Assembly (NCBI RefSeq): GCF_027531905.1 | Contig: NZ_JAPZSU010000009.1 | Span: 1 to 64,000 of the forward strand | From: Flavobacterium sp. | Lineage (GTDB): Bacteria; Bacteroidota; Bacteroidia; Flavobacteriales; Flavobacteriaceae | Reading direction: 5' to 3' | DNA length: 64,000 nucleotides | In this document: positions 17,038-24,437 of the stretch, piece after piece | Layout of the letters: each line of letters opens with the position of its first letter | Numbering within the stretch: the first letter of the stretch is position 1 | Program-made: the position numbers and the translations under genes | The notes under the pieces: model-generated | Database searches by the model: none | Told to the model about the DNA's origin: nothing | What the model saw: the letters and a program-made list of their open reading frames with translations, nothing else

Positions 17038-17236
17038 CAGGTGCTATTTGTTTCTCAAAGATAAAACGATACAAATAAAAACTTCATCCTTTTACTAAAA
17101 AATACTTTGAAAAAAACGCTACTGATCATTTATCGAAAGAATCATCCCTCAAAAACACTTGGCTTACTTTTATCATTTCTTTTGAATTGAAATAAAAATG
17201 CGTAATACTACTCTTTTTCAATTTACTGAAAGACAA

Positions 17237-17244
17237 TATATTTG
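17237..17244 (+). promoter_or_regulatory. -7 element before the 47-residue ORF
   Basis: TATATTTG lies 20 bases before the small frame. No matching TTG at the usual distance was seen. Confidence 0.5.
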
Positions 17245-17264
17245 AACCAAAATAAAAACAACTT

Positions 17265-17408
17265 ATGAAAAACACTGTTAATTACACCAGCCCAATCTCA
17301 AAAAATGAAATAAATTATAGAACTTCAAAAAAAATAGGCGCTTGTCTATTAGCTGTTTTATTAGCTACTTTTTACATTTTATCGTTCCAATATTTATTGA
17401 ATCATTAA
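17265..17408 (+). CDS. Small single-span membrane protein
   Basis: A 47-residue frame starting with ATG. Residues 1-23 are polar and basic (NEINYRTSKKIG). Residues 24-43 form one hydrophobic segment (ACLLAVLLATFYILSFQYLL), and the chain ends NH. It has a Bacteroidota -7 element just upstream and converges on the response-regulator gene 21 bases later. No family is recognised. It is a candidate small membrane protein; the positive-inside charge pattern fits an inner-membrane anchor with an N-terminus in the cytoplasm. Confidence 0.45.
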   Translation: MKNTVNYTSPISKNEINYRTSKKIGACLLAVLLATFYILSFQYLLNH

Positions 17409-17429
17409 AAAAAATTCAAAAAAGCTATT

Positions 17430-18092
17430 TTAGTCTAATTGGACTAGTTCGTTTTGTAGGGCATACACCACTAATCCAGCAATATTTCTTGAATTAGTTT
17501 TAAGGAGTAAATTGGTGCGATGACCTTCGGCAGTTCTTGGACTAATAAATAATTGCTCCCCTATTTCTGCGGCATTTTTTTGTTTACAAATCAATTTCAA
17601 AACTTCTATTTCGCGTTCTGAAAGTAAATTTCTGTCTAAACAACTCTTTAGTTTATTTCCAGAGAGCACTACATCTTTGATTACTTTGAGAACATAATCT
17701 GAATAATAAAATCCTTTAATAGCAACTTCATTAATTGTATGGATTAATTCAGTAGGTGATGCATTTTTCAACAAATAAGAAACCGCTCCTACATCAATCA
17801 TATTAGCGACAAATGATTTTGAATCATAACTGGTTAGCGCAATAATTTTTATACTAGGAAATTCTTTATGAATAATTTTGGTAGCTTCTACCCCATTAAT
17901 AACTGGCATTTTTAAATCGATCAGTACTATATCTGGTAATTCATTCGTACTTCTTAGAAAGTTAAGTAACTCTTGACCATTTGAGTCTTCGTGGAGAATT
18001 GTAAAATTAGGCTCTCTTTCTAATATGAAGGTCAATCCCTTTCTGAACAGTGCTTCATCGTCGACTAGAACAATTTTAATTTTTTTATCCAT
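17430..18092 (-). CDS. NarL/LuxR-type response regulator
   Basis: A 220-residue DNA-binding response regulator. The receiver domain (1-120) has acidic residues D11/D12, phosphoacceptor D59 (IDLKMP), the switch Thr/Ser region (IALTSYD) and K109. The LuxR-type helix-turn-helix is at 155-215 (LLSEREIEVLKLICKQKNAA, then IGEQLFISPRTAEGHRTNLL). It starts two bases after the histidine kinase stop, so kinase and regulator form one operon. The target genes are not known; the PCPPYG cluster next door is a candidate. Confidence 0.95.
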   Translation of the reverse strand: MDKKIKIVLVDDEALFRKGLTFILEREPNFTILHEDSNGQELLNFLRSTNELPDIVLIDLKMPVINGVEATKIIHKEFPSIKIIALTSYDSKSFVANMIDVGAVSYLLKNASPTELIHTINEVAIKGFYYSDYVLKVIKDVVLSGNKLKSCLDRNLLSEREIEVLKLICKQKNAAEIGEQLFISPRTAEGHRTNLLLKTNSRNIAGLVVYALQNELVQLD

Positions 18093-18094
18093 TT

Positions 18095-18886
18095 TTAAAA
18101 AATAAATTCAACGTTTACTCCTTTATTTACTTCTGATTGAAAAGACAGACTCCCTTTTAAAAAAGAAATTCTACTCTCAATATTTTTTAATCCTAAACCT
18201 TTTTTTTGTGCGCAATTGGCTTCATCAAAACCAATTCCATTATCTGTATATAAACATTTGACATAAGCACCATTGGAAACAAAACTAACGGTCATCTTTG
18301 TCGCTTTCCCGTGTCGCAAAGAATTATTTAACAACTCTTGCAAAATCCTAAAAACATGCAAATGTCTTCGTGTTTCAGTTTCATCGAATGTGACTTCATT
18401 ATGATAAATCACTTCTACCCCTTTGGCAGAGCTAAACTCCATGCATAACTCTTCTACACCGGCATCTAATCCAAATTTTTCTAATACAGGTGGCAATAAG
18501 TCATGTGCTATTTTCCGTGAGTTTTCAAGTGCTTTACCTGTCAACGCAATCACATTGGATTTGATTCCCTCTAATTCTTGAATTGAAAGATTGGGTGTAG
18601 TTAACAAGTGAGCATTCAAAGCCACAACATTTAACTTTGAGCTAATATCATCGTGTAAATCTTGCGCAATACGTTTACGTTCTGTTTCTTGCGTTTCGAT
18701 TACAGCTTTTAAAAGCTCTTTTTGATGCTCAATTTCGCTATCCTTTTTTTCAATTTCTTTTTGGATAATTTTTTTTCTAGAAAAGTAGAAGAATACAATT
18801 AGTACTACTGCCAAAATGATAAAGAAAAAGGAAGTGTACAGAATTACGAGCACAATTTCTTTTTCTGAAATGGCAGTACTTTCCAT
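18095..18886 (-). CDS. Sensor histidine kinase (HisKA_3 type)
   Basis: A 263-residue membrane histidine kinase. One membrane segment at about 11-34, followed by a coiled-coil linker (IEKKDSEIEHQKELL). The phosphoacceptor is H78 in ERKRIAQDLHDDISSKLN. ATPase motifs: N box ELLNNSLRHGKA, G1 DNGIGF, G2 GLGLKNIESRI. There is no periplasmic sensor domain, so the signal must come through a partner membrane protein or from within the bilayer. A minus-strand -7 element (TATTTTTG, 18928-18935) lies upstream. Confidence 0.93.
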   Translation of the reverse strand: MESTAISEKEIVLVILYTSFFFIILAVVLIVFFYFSRKKIIQKEIEKKDSEIEHQKELLKAVIETQETERKRIAQDLHDDISSKLNVVALNAHLLTTPNLSIQELEGIKSNVIALTGKALENSRKIAHDLLPPVLEKFGLDAGVEELCMEFSSAKGVEVIYHNEVTFDETETRRHLHVFRILQELLNNSLRHGKATKMTVSFVSNGAYVKCLYTDNGIGFDEANCAQKKGLGLKNIESRISFLKGSLSFQSEVNKGVNVEFIF

Positions 18887-19028
18887 GTAATTAAGTGGTA
18901 TTTAAAAAATAGAAACTATTCTATAACCAAAAATAGCTTTTTTTATTGAATAATCCTAAAATAAACTTAAAAAAACATCTTCTTTCTTGATTTATTTTTA
19001 AAGAAACTCACTTTCCATTCGTAAAAAC

Positions 19029-19063
19029 AAATCCCTGTTGAATTATTGATTAAACAGGGATTT
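19029..19063 (-). terminator. Terminator after the PCPPYG cluster
   Basis: Stem AAATCCCTGTT / AACAGGGATTT with a 13-base loop, following the stop of the 256-residue lipoprotein gene on the minus strand. Confidence 0.8.
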
Positions 19064-19086
19064 ATATTCATTTACAATCAATTAGA

Positions 19087-19857
19087 TTACTGATTAATTA
19101 AAACACCATTAGTACCATAAGGCGGACATGGTAGAGTTCCGTCATAAACATCTGTAGTGGTACTTTCCCCTTTACTAGTAAGTTGTCGTTTTATAGTATT
19201 ATTTAAGTCCATACCCATAAAATAAGTAGTTACTTTACCTTTATCGTTAAGTCCTAAAAACAAACCTACATTGGCAACATCTCCTTTTCGAACGATTTCA
19301 TTAATTATTTCAACTTCTATAATAAAACGTTGAATTCGCTTTCCATCGTACGAAGTAACTTCTTCTATGTCTTTAGCAGCATTCAACTTTTTATGCCATT
19401 CATTAATACCATTATAAGCAACTTGTGGCGAATATAAATGAGTTCTAAGCAAATCTGTTTTTACACCATTTTTATTGAAACTAGCAGTTTTAAATTGTTC
19501 TAATTTTTGAATATAAGAAGCATCTTTTAGTATCTCCGAATTAATAGCAATTAATTCGCTTCCTTTATCCGTTGTACCTAACATTTTGATGGTAATTGTA
19601 CTTTCATCGTACCCCAAAACAAAGTGTACTTTTTTTACATTTGGAGTAGTAACCACCTTCAACACTTCATTTGTGGAAAACAAATAAGCGGCTACTTCTT
19701 TTTGTGAATCGGCAAATTTTGAATCTAAATTTGTGCCTAACCAATTTTCCTCTGGCGACTTTGTGGTTAAATCATTCTCCAGAGGAGCATCTTTTTGACA
19801 CGAAGATCCGACTAAAATGATAGCTGCAAATAATAAATTAACAATGTTTTTTTTCAT
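19087..19857 (-). CDS. Predicted lipoprotein with C-terminal PCPPYG motif
   Basis: A 256-residue protein with a lipoprotein signal (hydrophobic segment then GSSC, Cys near residue 20). No known family recognised. Residues about 190-215 read VANVGLFLGLNDKGKVTTYF, then the tail has PCPPYG at 243-248, exactly eight residues from the end. The upstream 124-residue protein has the same motif, also eight residues from its end, after a comparable strand pattern (VRAYKGINTAGEETLMLVG). The two share a C-terminal domain by inspection. It should be anchored on the periplasmic side of a membrane. Third gene in a cluster with a membrane protein. Confidence 0.7.
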   Translation of the reverse strand: MKKNIVNLLFAAIILVGSSCQKDAPLENDLTTKSPEENWLGTNLDSKFADSQKEVAAYLFSTNEVLKVVTTPNVKKVHFVLGYDESTITIKMLGTTDKGSELIAINSEILKDASYIQKLEQFKTASFNKNGVKTDLLRTHLYSPQVAYNGINEWHKKLNAAKDIEEVTSYDGKRIQRFIIEVEIINEIVRKGDVANVGLFLGLNDKGKVTTYFMGMDLNNTIKRQLTSKGESTTTDVYDGTLPCPPYGTNGVLINQ

Positions 19858-19904
19858 AAAATTAAATTTAAAGGTTTATAATTAACAAAATCAAGGACTT
19901 AAAA

Positions 19905-20549
19905 TCAAAAAAAACTAGGCTTATCCTTTTTTTTAAACAAAAAACTGACTTTCCATTCGTATAAAATAAACAAATAATACAAAACCACTAAAATAGAATT
20001 AAATGTCCAAAGCATAAATTTCACTTCATTATTTAATTTAGCATTTATGTTGCCAACTACAAAAACCATTGTTGTGGCCAACAAATACATGAGTAGTCCA
20101 ATAGTAACGTAATAATATTTTTTTTCTGAACTTAGCATATTATACAAATGAAAAATAGCAAACACAATGACACTCAAATTAGTAATCACTATAACGAACA
20201 AATTGTATTGAAAAAATTGTTCATAATCGAACCAACTCTGTATTCCTATACCAGTTAAAACCAAAGCTGTTGTGCTATAAATTATCCGTTTTTGCACTTT
20301 CATACAAGTTAAAGAACCATAAAAAAGCCCCATTAAAAACATCTGCCCAATAAAATACAAATTCATTAAAAATAAATTATTCTTATGCAAATGGTACAAT
20401 GCTTCCATACTTAGTTGTATAATGGTTACAAAAAGCAAGAATATCAAAAAAAAGCCATTAACCTTTTCTTTTTTGAAAAAGCTAATGGCATATAAACTCA
20501 AATTTAGTACTAAAATACTATAAGATAAATATATTAAAAAAACATTCAT
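19905..20549 (-). CDS. Seven-span membrane protein of unknown family
   Basis: A 214-residue, very hydrophobic protein with about six or seven membrane segments (for example 5-23, 33-49, 65-80, 88-104, 117-137, 147-166, 177-196) and a basic C-terminal tail (LFKKKDKPSFF). No transporter or enzyme motif is visible. It starts two bases after the 124-residue PCPPYG gene and 47 bases before the lipoprotein gene, so it is co-transcribed with both. It could export, sense or anchor them. I do not recognise the family. Confidence 0.6.
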   Translation of the reverse strand: MNVFLIYLSYSILVLNLSLYAISFFKKEKVNGFFLIFLLFVTIIQLSMEALYHLHKNNLFLMNLYFIGQMFLMGLFYGSLTCMKVQKRIIYSTTALVLTGIGIQSWFDYEQFFQYNLFVIVITNLSVIVFAIFHLYNMLSSEKKYYYVTIGLLMYLLATTMVFVVGNINAKLNNEVKFMLWTFNSILVVLYYLFILYEWKVSFLFKKKDKPSFF

Positions 20550-20551
20550 TA

Positions 20552-20926
20552 TTAAGTATTCATTGGACTATTAGGATCTCCATAAGGAGGACATGGTCGA
20601 CTTGCATCGAAAACAACTGGCTCATCTCCTAAAGTTTTAGCTACTCCTGCATTTTCTGGAAAAACATCTTCATAAATTCCTGTTTTAGCATTCAACACTG
20701 TTCCTACCAACATCAAGGTTTCTTCGCCAGCTGTATTAATTCCTTTGTAGGCACGAACTGCATCTATTTTTTGATTCATTACCAATTGCAAGGATTCTAA
20801 CGGGATCAAATAGGCGTCTATTTTTTTAGATTTAGCTGCTTCTTTGGGCGCTTTGTACTTTTTAACCCATTCTTGAGCTGTTGGTAAAGTGATTTCAATT
20901 TTTCCTGGAAATTTTTCTTCAGTCAT
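20552..20926 (-). CDS. Small protein with C-terminal PCPPYG motif
   Basis: A 124-residue protein with no signal peptide or membrane segment. Residues 1-40 are charged, residues 40-85 read DAYLIPLESLQLVMNQKIDA and VRAYKGINTAGEETLMLVG, and the tail is FDASRPCPPYG plus eight residues. The central and C-terminal parts match the pattern of the 256-residue lipoprotein two genes downstream. The lone motif cysteine pair of residues (one Cys, three Pro, Tyr, Gly) suggests a conserved structural or modified tail. First gene of the three-gene cluster. Function unknown. Confidence 0.6.
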   Translation of the reverse strand: MTEEKFPGKIEITLPTAQEWVKKYKAPKEAAKSKKIDAYLIPLESLQLVMNQKIDAVRAYKGINTAGEETLMLVGTVLNAKTGIYEDVFPENAGVAKTLGDEPVVFDASRPCPPYGDPNSPMNT

Positions 20927-21046
20927 GATAATATTAGTAAATTAGTTAATAATAGTTGATGCTAAGCTAGACATTTTTTTATTACAAAAACAAAAAATTA
21001 AGGAAGAAATCTCTTTCTAGATCATGACTTCCTGATTTATAAAACA

Positions 21047-22585
21047 CTAAAAGGGAACATCGCTATCATCGTCGGCATCATTGTTAAACGTGCTACCAAA
21101 AGCTTCATTGGCTGAAGGCAAATTTCTAGTAAAATCCTCTTGATTCATACTCGAAGGTAAATCGTCATAGCCACTGCTGTAATCCTCTAAATTATCAAAC
21201 TTACCTAAGCTTCCAACGAATTTTAATCGAACATTTTCCAGACCACCGTTTCTGTGCTTTGCGATGATGAATTCTGCTTGACCTGCGGTTGGTGACTGCT
21301 CATCATCATCCCATTCTTCAATTTTATAATACTCCGGACGATAGATAAACGATACAATATCCGCATCTTGCTCAATCGCACCCGATTCACGAAGATCCGA
21401 AAGCAAAGGTCGCTTACTAGAACCACGGGTTTCTACCGCACGCGATAATTGTGAAAGTGCAATAACTGGCACATTGAGTTCTTTTGCCAAAGCTTTTAGG
21501 TTTCGAGAGATGGTAGATATTTCTTGTTCACGGTTTCCACCTCCTTTTCCGTTTCCTCCGGCAGTCATCAGCTGCAAATAATCTACAATAATTAATTTAA
21601 TCCCGTGTTGTGATGCTAAACGACGGCATTTGGCACGCAAATCAAAAATGGAAAGAGAGGGAGAATCATCAATAAACAAGGGTGCTTTCTCTAGATTTTT
21701 CACTTTGGTACTCAATTGTTCCCACTCGTGTTTTTCTAACTTTCCTGTACGTAACTTTTCAGAAGACAAACCAGTTTCGGAAGAGATCAAACGAGTAATC
21801 AGCTGTACCGAGGACATCTCCAACGAAAAAACAGCTACAGGTTTTTGAAAATCAATAGCTATATTTCTTGCCATCGATAATACAAAGGCTGTCTTACCCA
21901 TACCAGGACGAGCTGCAATAATAATCAAATCAGAAGGTTGCCAACCCGAAGTAACTTTGTCAAGCTTTTCAAAACCAGTAGCCACTCCACTCAAACCTTC
22001 TTGGCCAGCGATTTCTTCGATACGTTTTTTGGCTTGAAGTACTAAACTTTGTGCGGTTTCCGAACTACGTTTTACGTTCCCTTGGGTCACCTCGTATAAC
22101 TTGGATTCGGCTTTGTCTAACAAATCAAAAACATCGGTAGTTTCGTCATACGATTCTTCGATTATTTCAGAAGAAATCCTGATCAAACTTCTTTGAATAT
22201 ACTTTTGTAAAATAATTCTAGAGTGAAATTCGATATGCGCAGAGGAAGATATCTTTTGCGTTAACTGAATCAGGTAAAAATCGCCACCTGAAAGGTCTAA
22301 TTTGGCATTCTTTCTTAGCTGGGCAGAAACTGTTAATAAGTCAATAGGTTGTGACTCGGTAAACAATTGAACAATAGCCTCAAAGATATGTTTGTGTGCT
22401 TCTTTGTAGAATGCATCGGGTTGTAAAATATCAATTACCTCATCTACCCCCTTTTTGTCAATCATCATAGCACCTAGTACAGCCTCTTCTAATTCTAGGA
22501 CCTGTGGAGGTAACTTTCCTTTTTCTAGGTTAATAATAGTGGAGCGATCCACTTTGATTGGGCTTATTGATTTAAAATTTTCCAT
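21047..22585 (-). CDS. dnaB: Replicative DNA helicase DnaB
   Basis: The hexameric 5'-3' helicase at the replication fork, 512 residues. The N-terminal DnaB domain begins LPPQVLELEEAVLGAMMIDK. The RecA-like domain has Walker A AARPGMGKTAF, Walker B-type LIIVDYLQLM, and the sensor motif SQLSRAVETR. The acidic C-terminus (NNDADDDSDVPF) is typical of Bacteroidota DnaB. No intein. It stands alone between the PCPPYG cluster and accA, on the minus strand. Confidence 0.97.
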   Translation of the reverse strand: MENFKSISPIKVDRSTIINLEKGKLPPQVLELEEAVLGAMMIDKKGVDEVIDILQPDAFYKEAHKHIFEAIVQLFTESQPIDLLTVSAQLRKNAKLDLSGGDFYLIQLTQKISSSAHIEFHSRIILQKYIQRSLIRISSEIIEESYDETTDVFDLLDKAESKLYEVTQGNVKRSSETAQSLVLQAKKRIEEIAGQEGLSGVATGFEKLDKVTSGWQPSDLIIIAARPGMGKTAFVLSMARNIAIDFQKPVAVFSLEMSSVQLITRLISSETGLSSEKLRTGKLEKHEWEQLSTKVKNLEKAPLFIDDSPSLSIFDLRAKCRRLASQHGIKLIIVDYLQLMTAGGNGKGGGNREQEISTISRNLKALAKELNVPVIALSQLSRAVETRGSSKRPLLSDLRESGAIEQDADIVSFIYRPEYYKIEEWDDDEQSPTAGQAEFIIAKHRNGGLENVRLKFVGSLGKFDNLEDYSSGYDDLPSSMNQEDFTRNLPSANEAFGSTFNNDADDDSDVPF

Positions 22586-22673
22586 AGAACGAATTTAAAA
22601 AAAAATAGAAGGTTTATGCTATTGAGTTATTACATAAAAATGTTTATAACTAAAGTTTTTTTGTTGATAACCA

Positions 22674-22707
22674 TAAAAAAAGTCCGAAACCAAACGGCTT
22701 CGGACTT
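22674..22707 (-). terminator. Terminator after accA
   Basis: Stem AGTCCGAA / TTCGGACT, with a T run on the minus strand opposite A22675-22680. Confidence 0.85.
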
Positions 22708-22726
22708 CAAAATATTTTGTAGGAAT

Positions 22727-23680
22727 TTATTCTTTAAAATGCCCCATTTTGCTGTATTTATCCATCCTTTGAGCGATTAATTCTGCTGTTGATAAGTCTT
22801 TCAACTCATTAAATCCTTTCAAAATATAATGTTCAACCGTTTTGAAAGTCGTTTCTCTATCATAATGTGCTCCACCAAGTGGTTCAGGAATGATATCATC
22901 GACTAATTTTTGCTTTTTCATATCGGCTGAAGTCAATTTTAACGCTTCTGCCGCTTGCTCTTTGTACTCCCAACTTTTCCATAAAATTGAAGAACATGAT
23001 TCTGGCGAAATTACAGAATACCAAGTATTTTCGAGCATATACACGCGATCTCCTACTCCAATTCCTAAAGCTCCTCCAGAAGCTCCTTCCCCAACAATTA
23101 CGGTAATGATAGGTACTTTTAAGCGTACCATTTCAAAAATATTTCTTGCAATTGCCTCTCCTTGTCCTCTTTCTTCAGCTTCTAAACCAGGATAAGCACC
23201 TGGAGTATCTACTAGAGTCAACACTGGAATACCAAATTTTTCAGCCATTTTCATCAAACGTAAAGCTTTTCTGTAGCCTTCTGGATTGGCCATACCAAAG
23301 TTTCGGTATTGACGGGTTTTGGTATTGTATCCTTTTTGTTGTCCTACAATCATAAAAGATTGCCCACCAATTTTCCCTAAACCACCAATCATGGCCTTAT
23401 CATCTTTGAAACTACGATCTCCGTGCAATTCTAAAAATGTATCGCCACATAGTGCTTTAACATGATCTAAGGTATAAGGGCGATTGGGATGTCTGGATAA
23501 CTGAACACGTTGCCAAGCAGTAAGATTTTTATAGATGCTTTTTTTTGTTTCTACCAACTTCTTGTTAATTTCTTTACAGGTCGGGGTAACATCAACATCT
23601 GATTCTTTTCCGATAATGACGCATTTTTCTAACTGCTCCTCTAATTCTTTGATGGGAAGTTCAAAATCTAAATATTCCAT
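22727..23680 (-). CDS. accA: Acetyl-CoA carboxylase carboxyltransferase subunit alpha
   Basis: Alpha subunit of the carboxyltransferase that makes malonyl-CoA for fatty acid synthesis; it pairs with AccD. It has 317 residues from the chosen start, the usual size. The N-terminal helix pair ([20 protein letters not shown]) is followed by [14 protein letters not shown], then [19 protein letters not shown] and [19 protein letters not shown], the carboxybiotin-binding motifs. An in-frame ATG at 23710 is ten codons upstream. The -7 element TACATTTG at 23723-23730 would place transcription start only a few bases before it, so the ATG at 23680 is preferred. accD is not in this window. Confidence 0.96.
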   Translation of the reverse strand: MEYLDFELPIKELEEQLEKCVIIGKESDVDVTPTCKEINKKLVETKKSIYKNLTAWQRVQLSRHPNRPYTLDHVKALCGDTFLELHGDRSFKDDKAMIGGLGKIGGQSFMIVGQQKGYNTKTRQYRNFGMANPEGYRKALRLMKMAEKFGIPVLTLVDTPGAYPGLEAEERGQGEAIARNIFEMVRLKVPIITVIVGEGASGGALGIGVGDRVYMLENTWYSVISPESCSSILWKSWEYKEQAAEALKLTSADMKKQKLVDDIIPEPLGGAHYDRETTFKTVEHYILKGFNELKDLSTAELIAQRMDKYSKMGHFKE

Positions 23681-23817
23681 AGGACTTTTTGCGTTTGTAT
23701 TATTTTGCAATTCTTAAGGTGTGCAAATGTAAAAATTTAATTTGTTTAAGCCTTACATTTTCCTGGATTGTATAGGAAAGCATAACGCTTATGTCTGAAA
23801 TTTAAAATTTAGGCTGT

Positions 23818-24417
23818 TTAGGGTTTTTTATTTTTTTCAGCAGCTAATTCTCTTCTTGATTTGTATTTTTTTAGGTATTCACCTTTTGGAGTTCCATCAT
23901 CAAAAGATCCAAATTTCACAATAAATCGAGTTCCTTTTCTAGCGGCTTCATTAGTAAAGTTTTCATATTCAATTCTATACAATGCAGAATACATTTCTGC
24001 ACGCCCAACGCCGTGATAGCAATGAATAAGAACGGGATAATTTGATTTATCATCCATGATTTTAAAAAAAGCATCCAAATTTTGTTGCTTAGGAACCTGA
24101 TCTGTACCAACATTAAAATAATTTGTATTTGGAATTTGTCTTACCGCTTTAATTTCATCAATGAGCTCTTGGGGATTTTCTGGATTATTAACTAAATCGT
24201 TTGTACCAGGAAATCTAAGGTCAATGATTGACTTTATTTTATATTTTTTCACATAACTTTCTATTTCATCTGGCGGAATTACACCTGATTTATAGACCTT
24301 TCCTTCGGTAATAGTTTCAAAATTATGATTAATATTCATATCATAGACATATTTTCCAACAGCTATGATTACGATAACAAGCAGGGAAAGGAATAGTATT
24401 TTTTTATTTTTATTCAT
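23818..24417 (-). CDS. Membrane-anchored dual-specificity/tyrosine phosphatase
   Basis: A 199-residue protein with one N-terminal membrane segment (7-26) and an outward domain. The phosphatase P-loop is HCYHGVGR (H132, nucleophile C133, R139), with a probable general-acid Asp in VGTDQVP (106). The strand KIKSIIDLRFPG is typical of DSP/PTP folds. It lies 20 bases after the LTA-synthase-like gene on the same strand, so the substrate may be a lipid or polymer phosphate in the envelope rather than a phosphoprotein, as with other DSP-like lipid phosphatases. That link is an inference from position. Confidence 0.82.
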   Translation of the reverse strand: MNKNKKILFLSLLVIVIIAVGKYVYDMNINHNFETITEGKVYKSGVIPPDEIESYVKKYKIKSIIDLRFPGTNDLVNNPENPQELIDEIKAVRQIPNTNYFNVGTDQVPKQQNLDAFFKIMDDKSNYPVLIHCYHGVGRAEMYSALYRIEYENFTNEAARKGTRFIVKFGSFDDGTPKGEYLKKYKSRRELAAEKNKKP

Positions 24418-24437
24418 TTTTATTTAGTAATTAAAAT

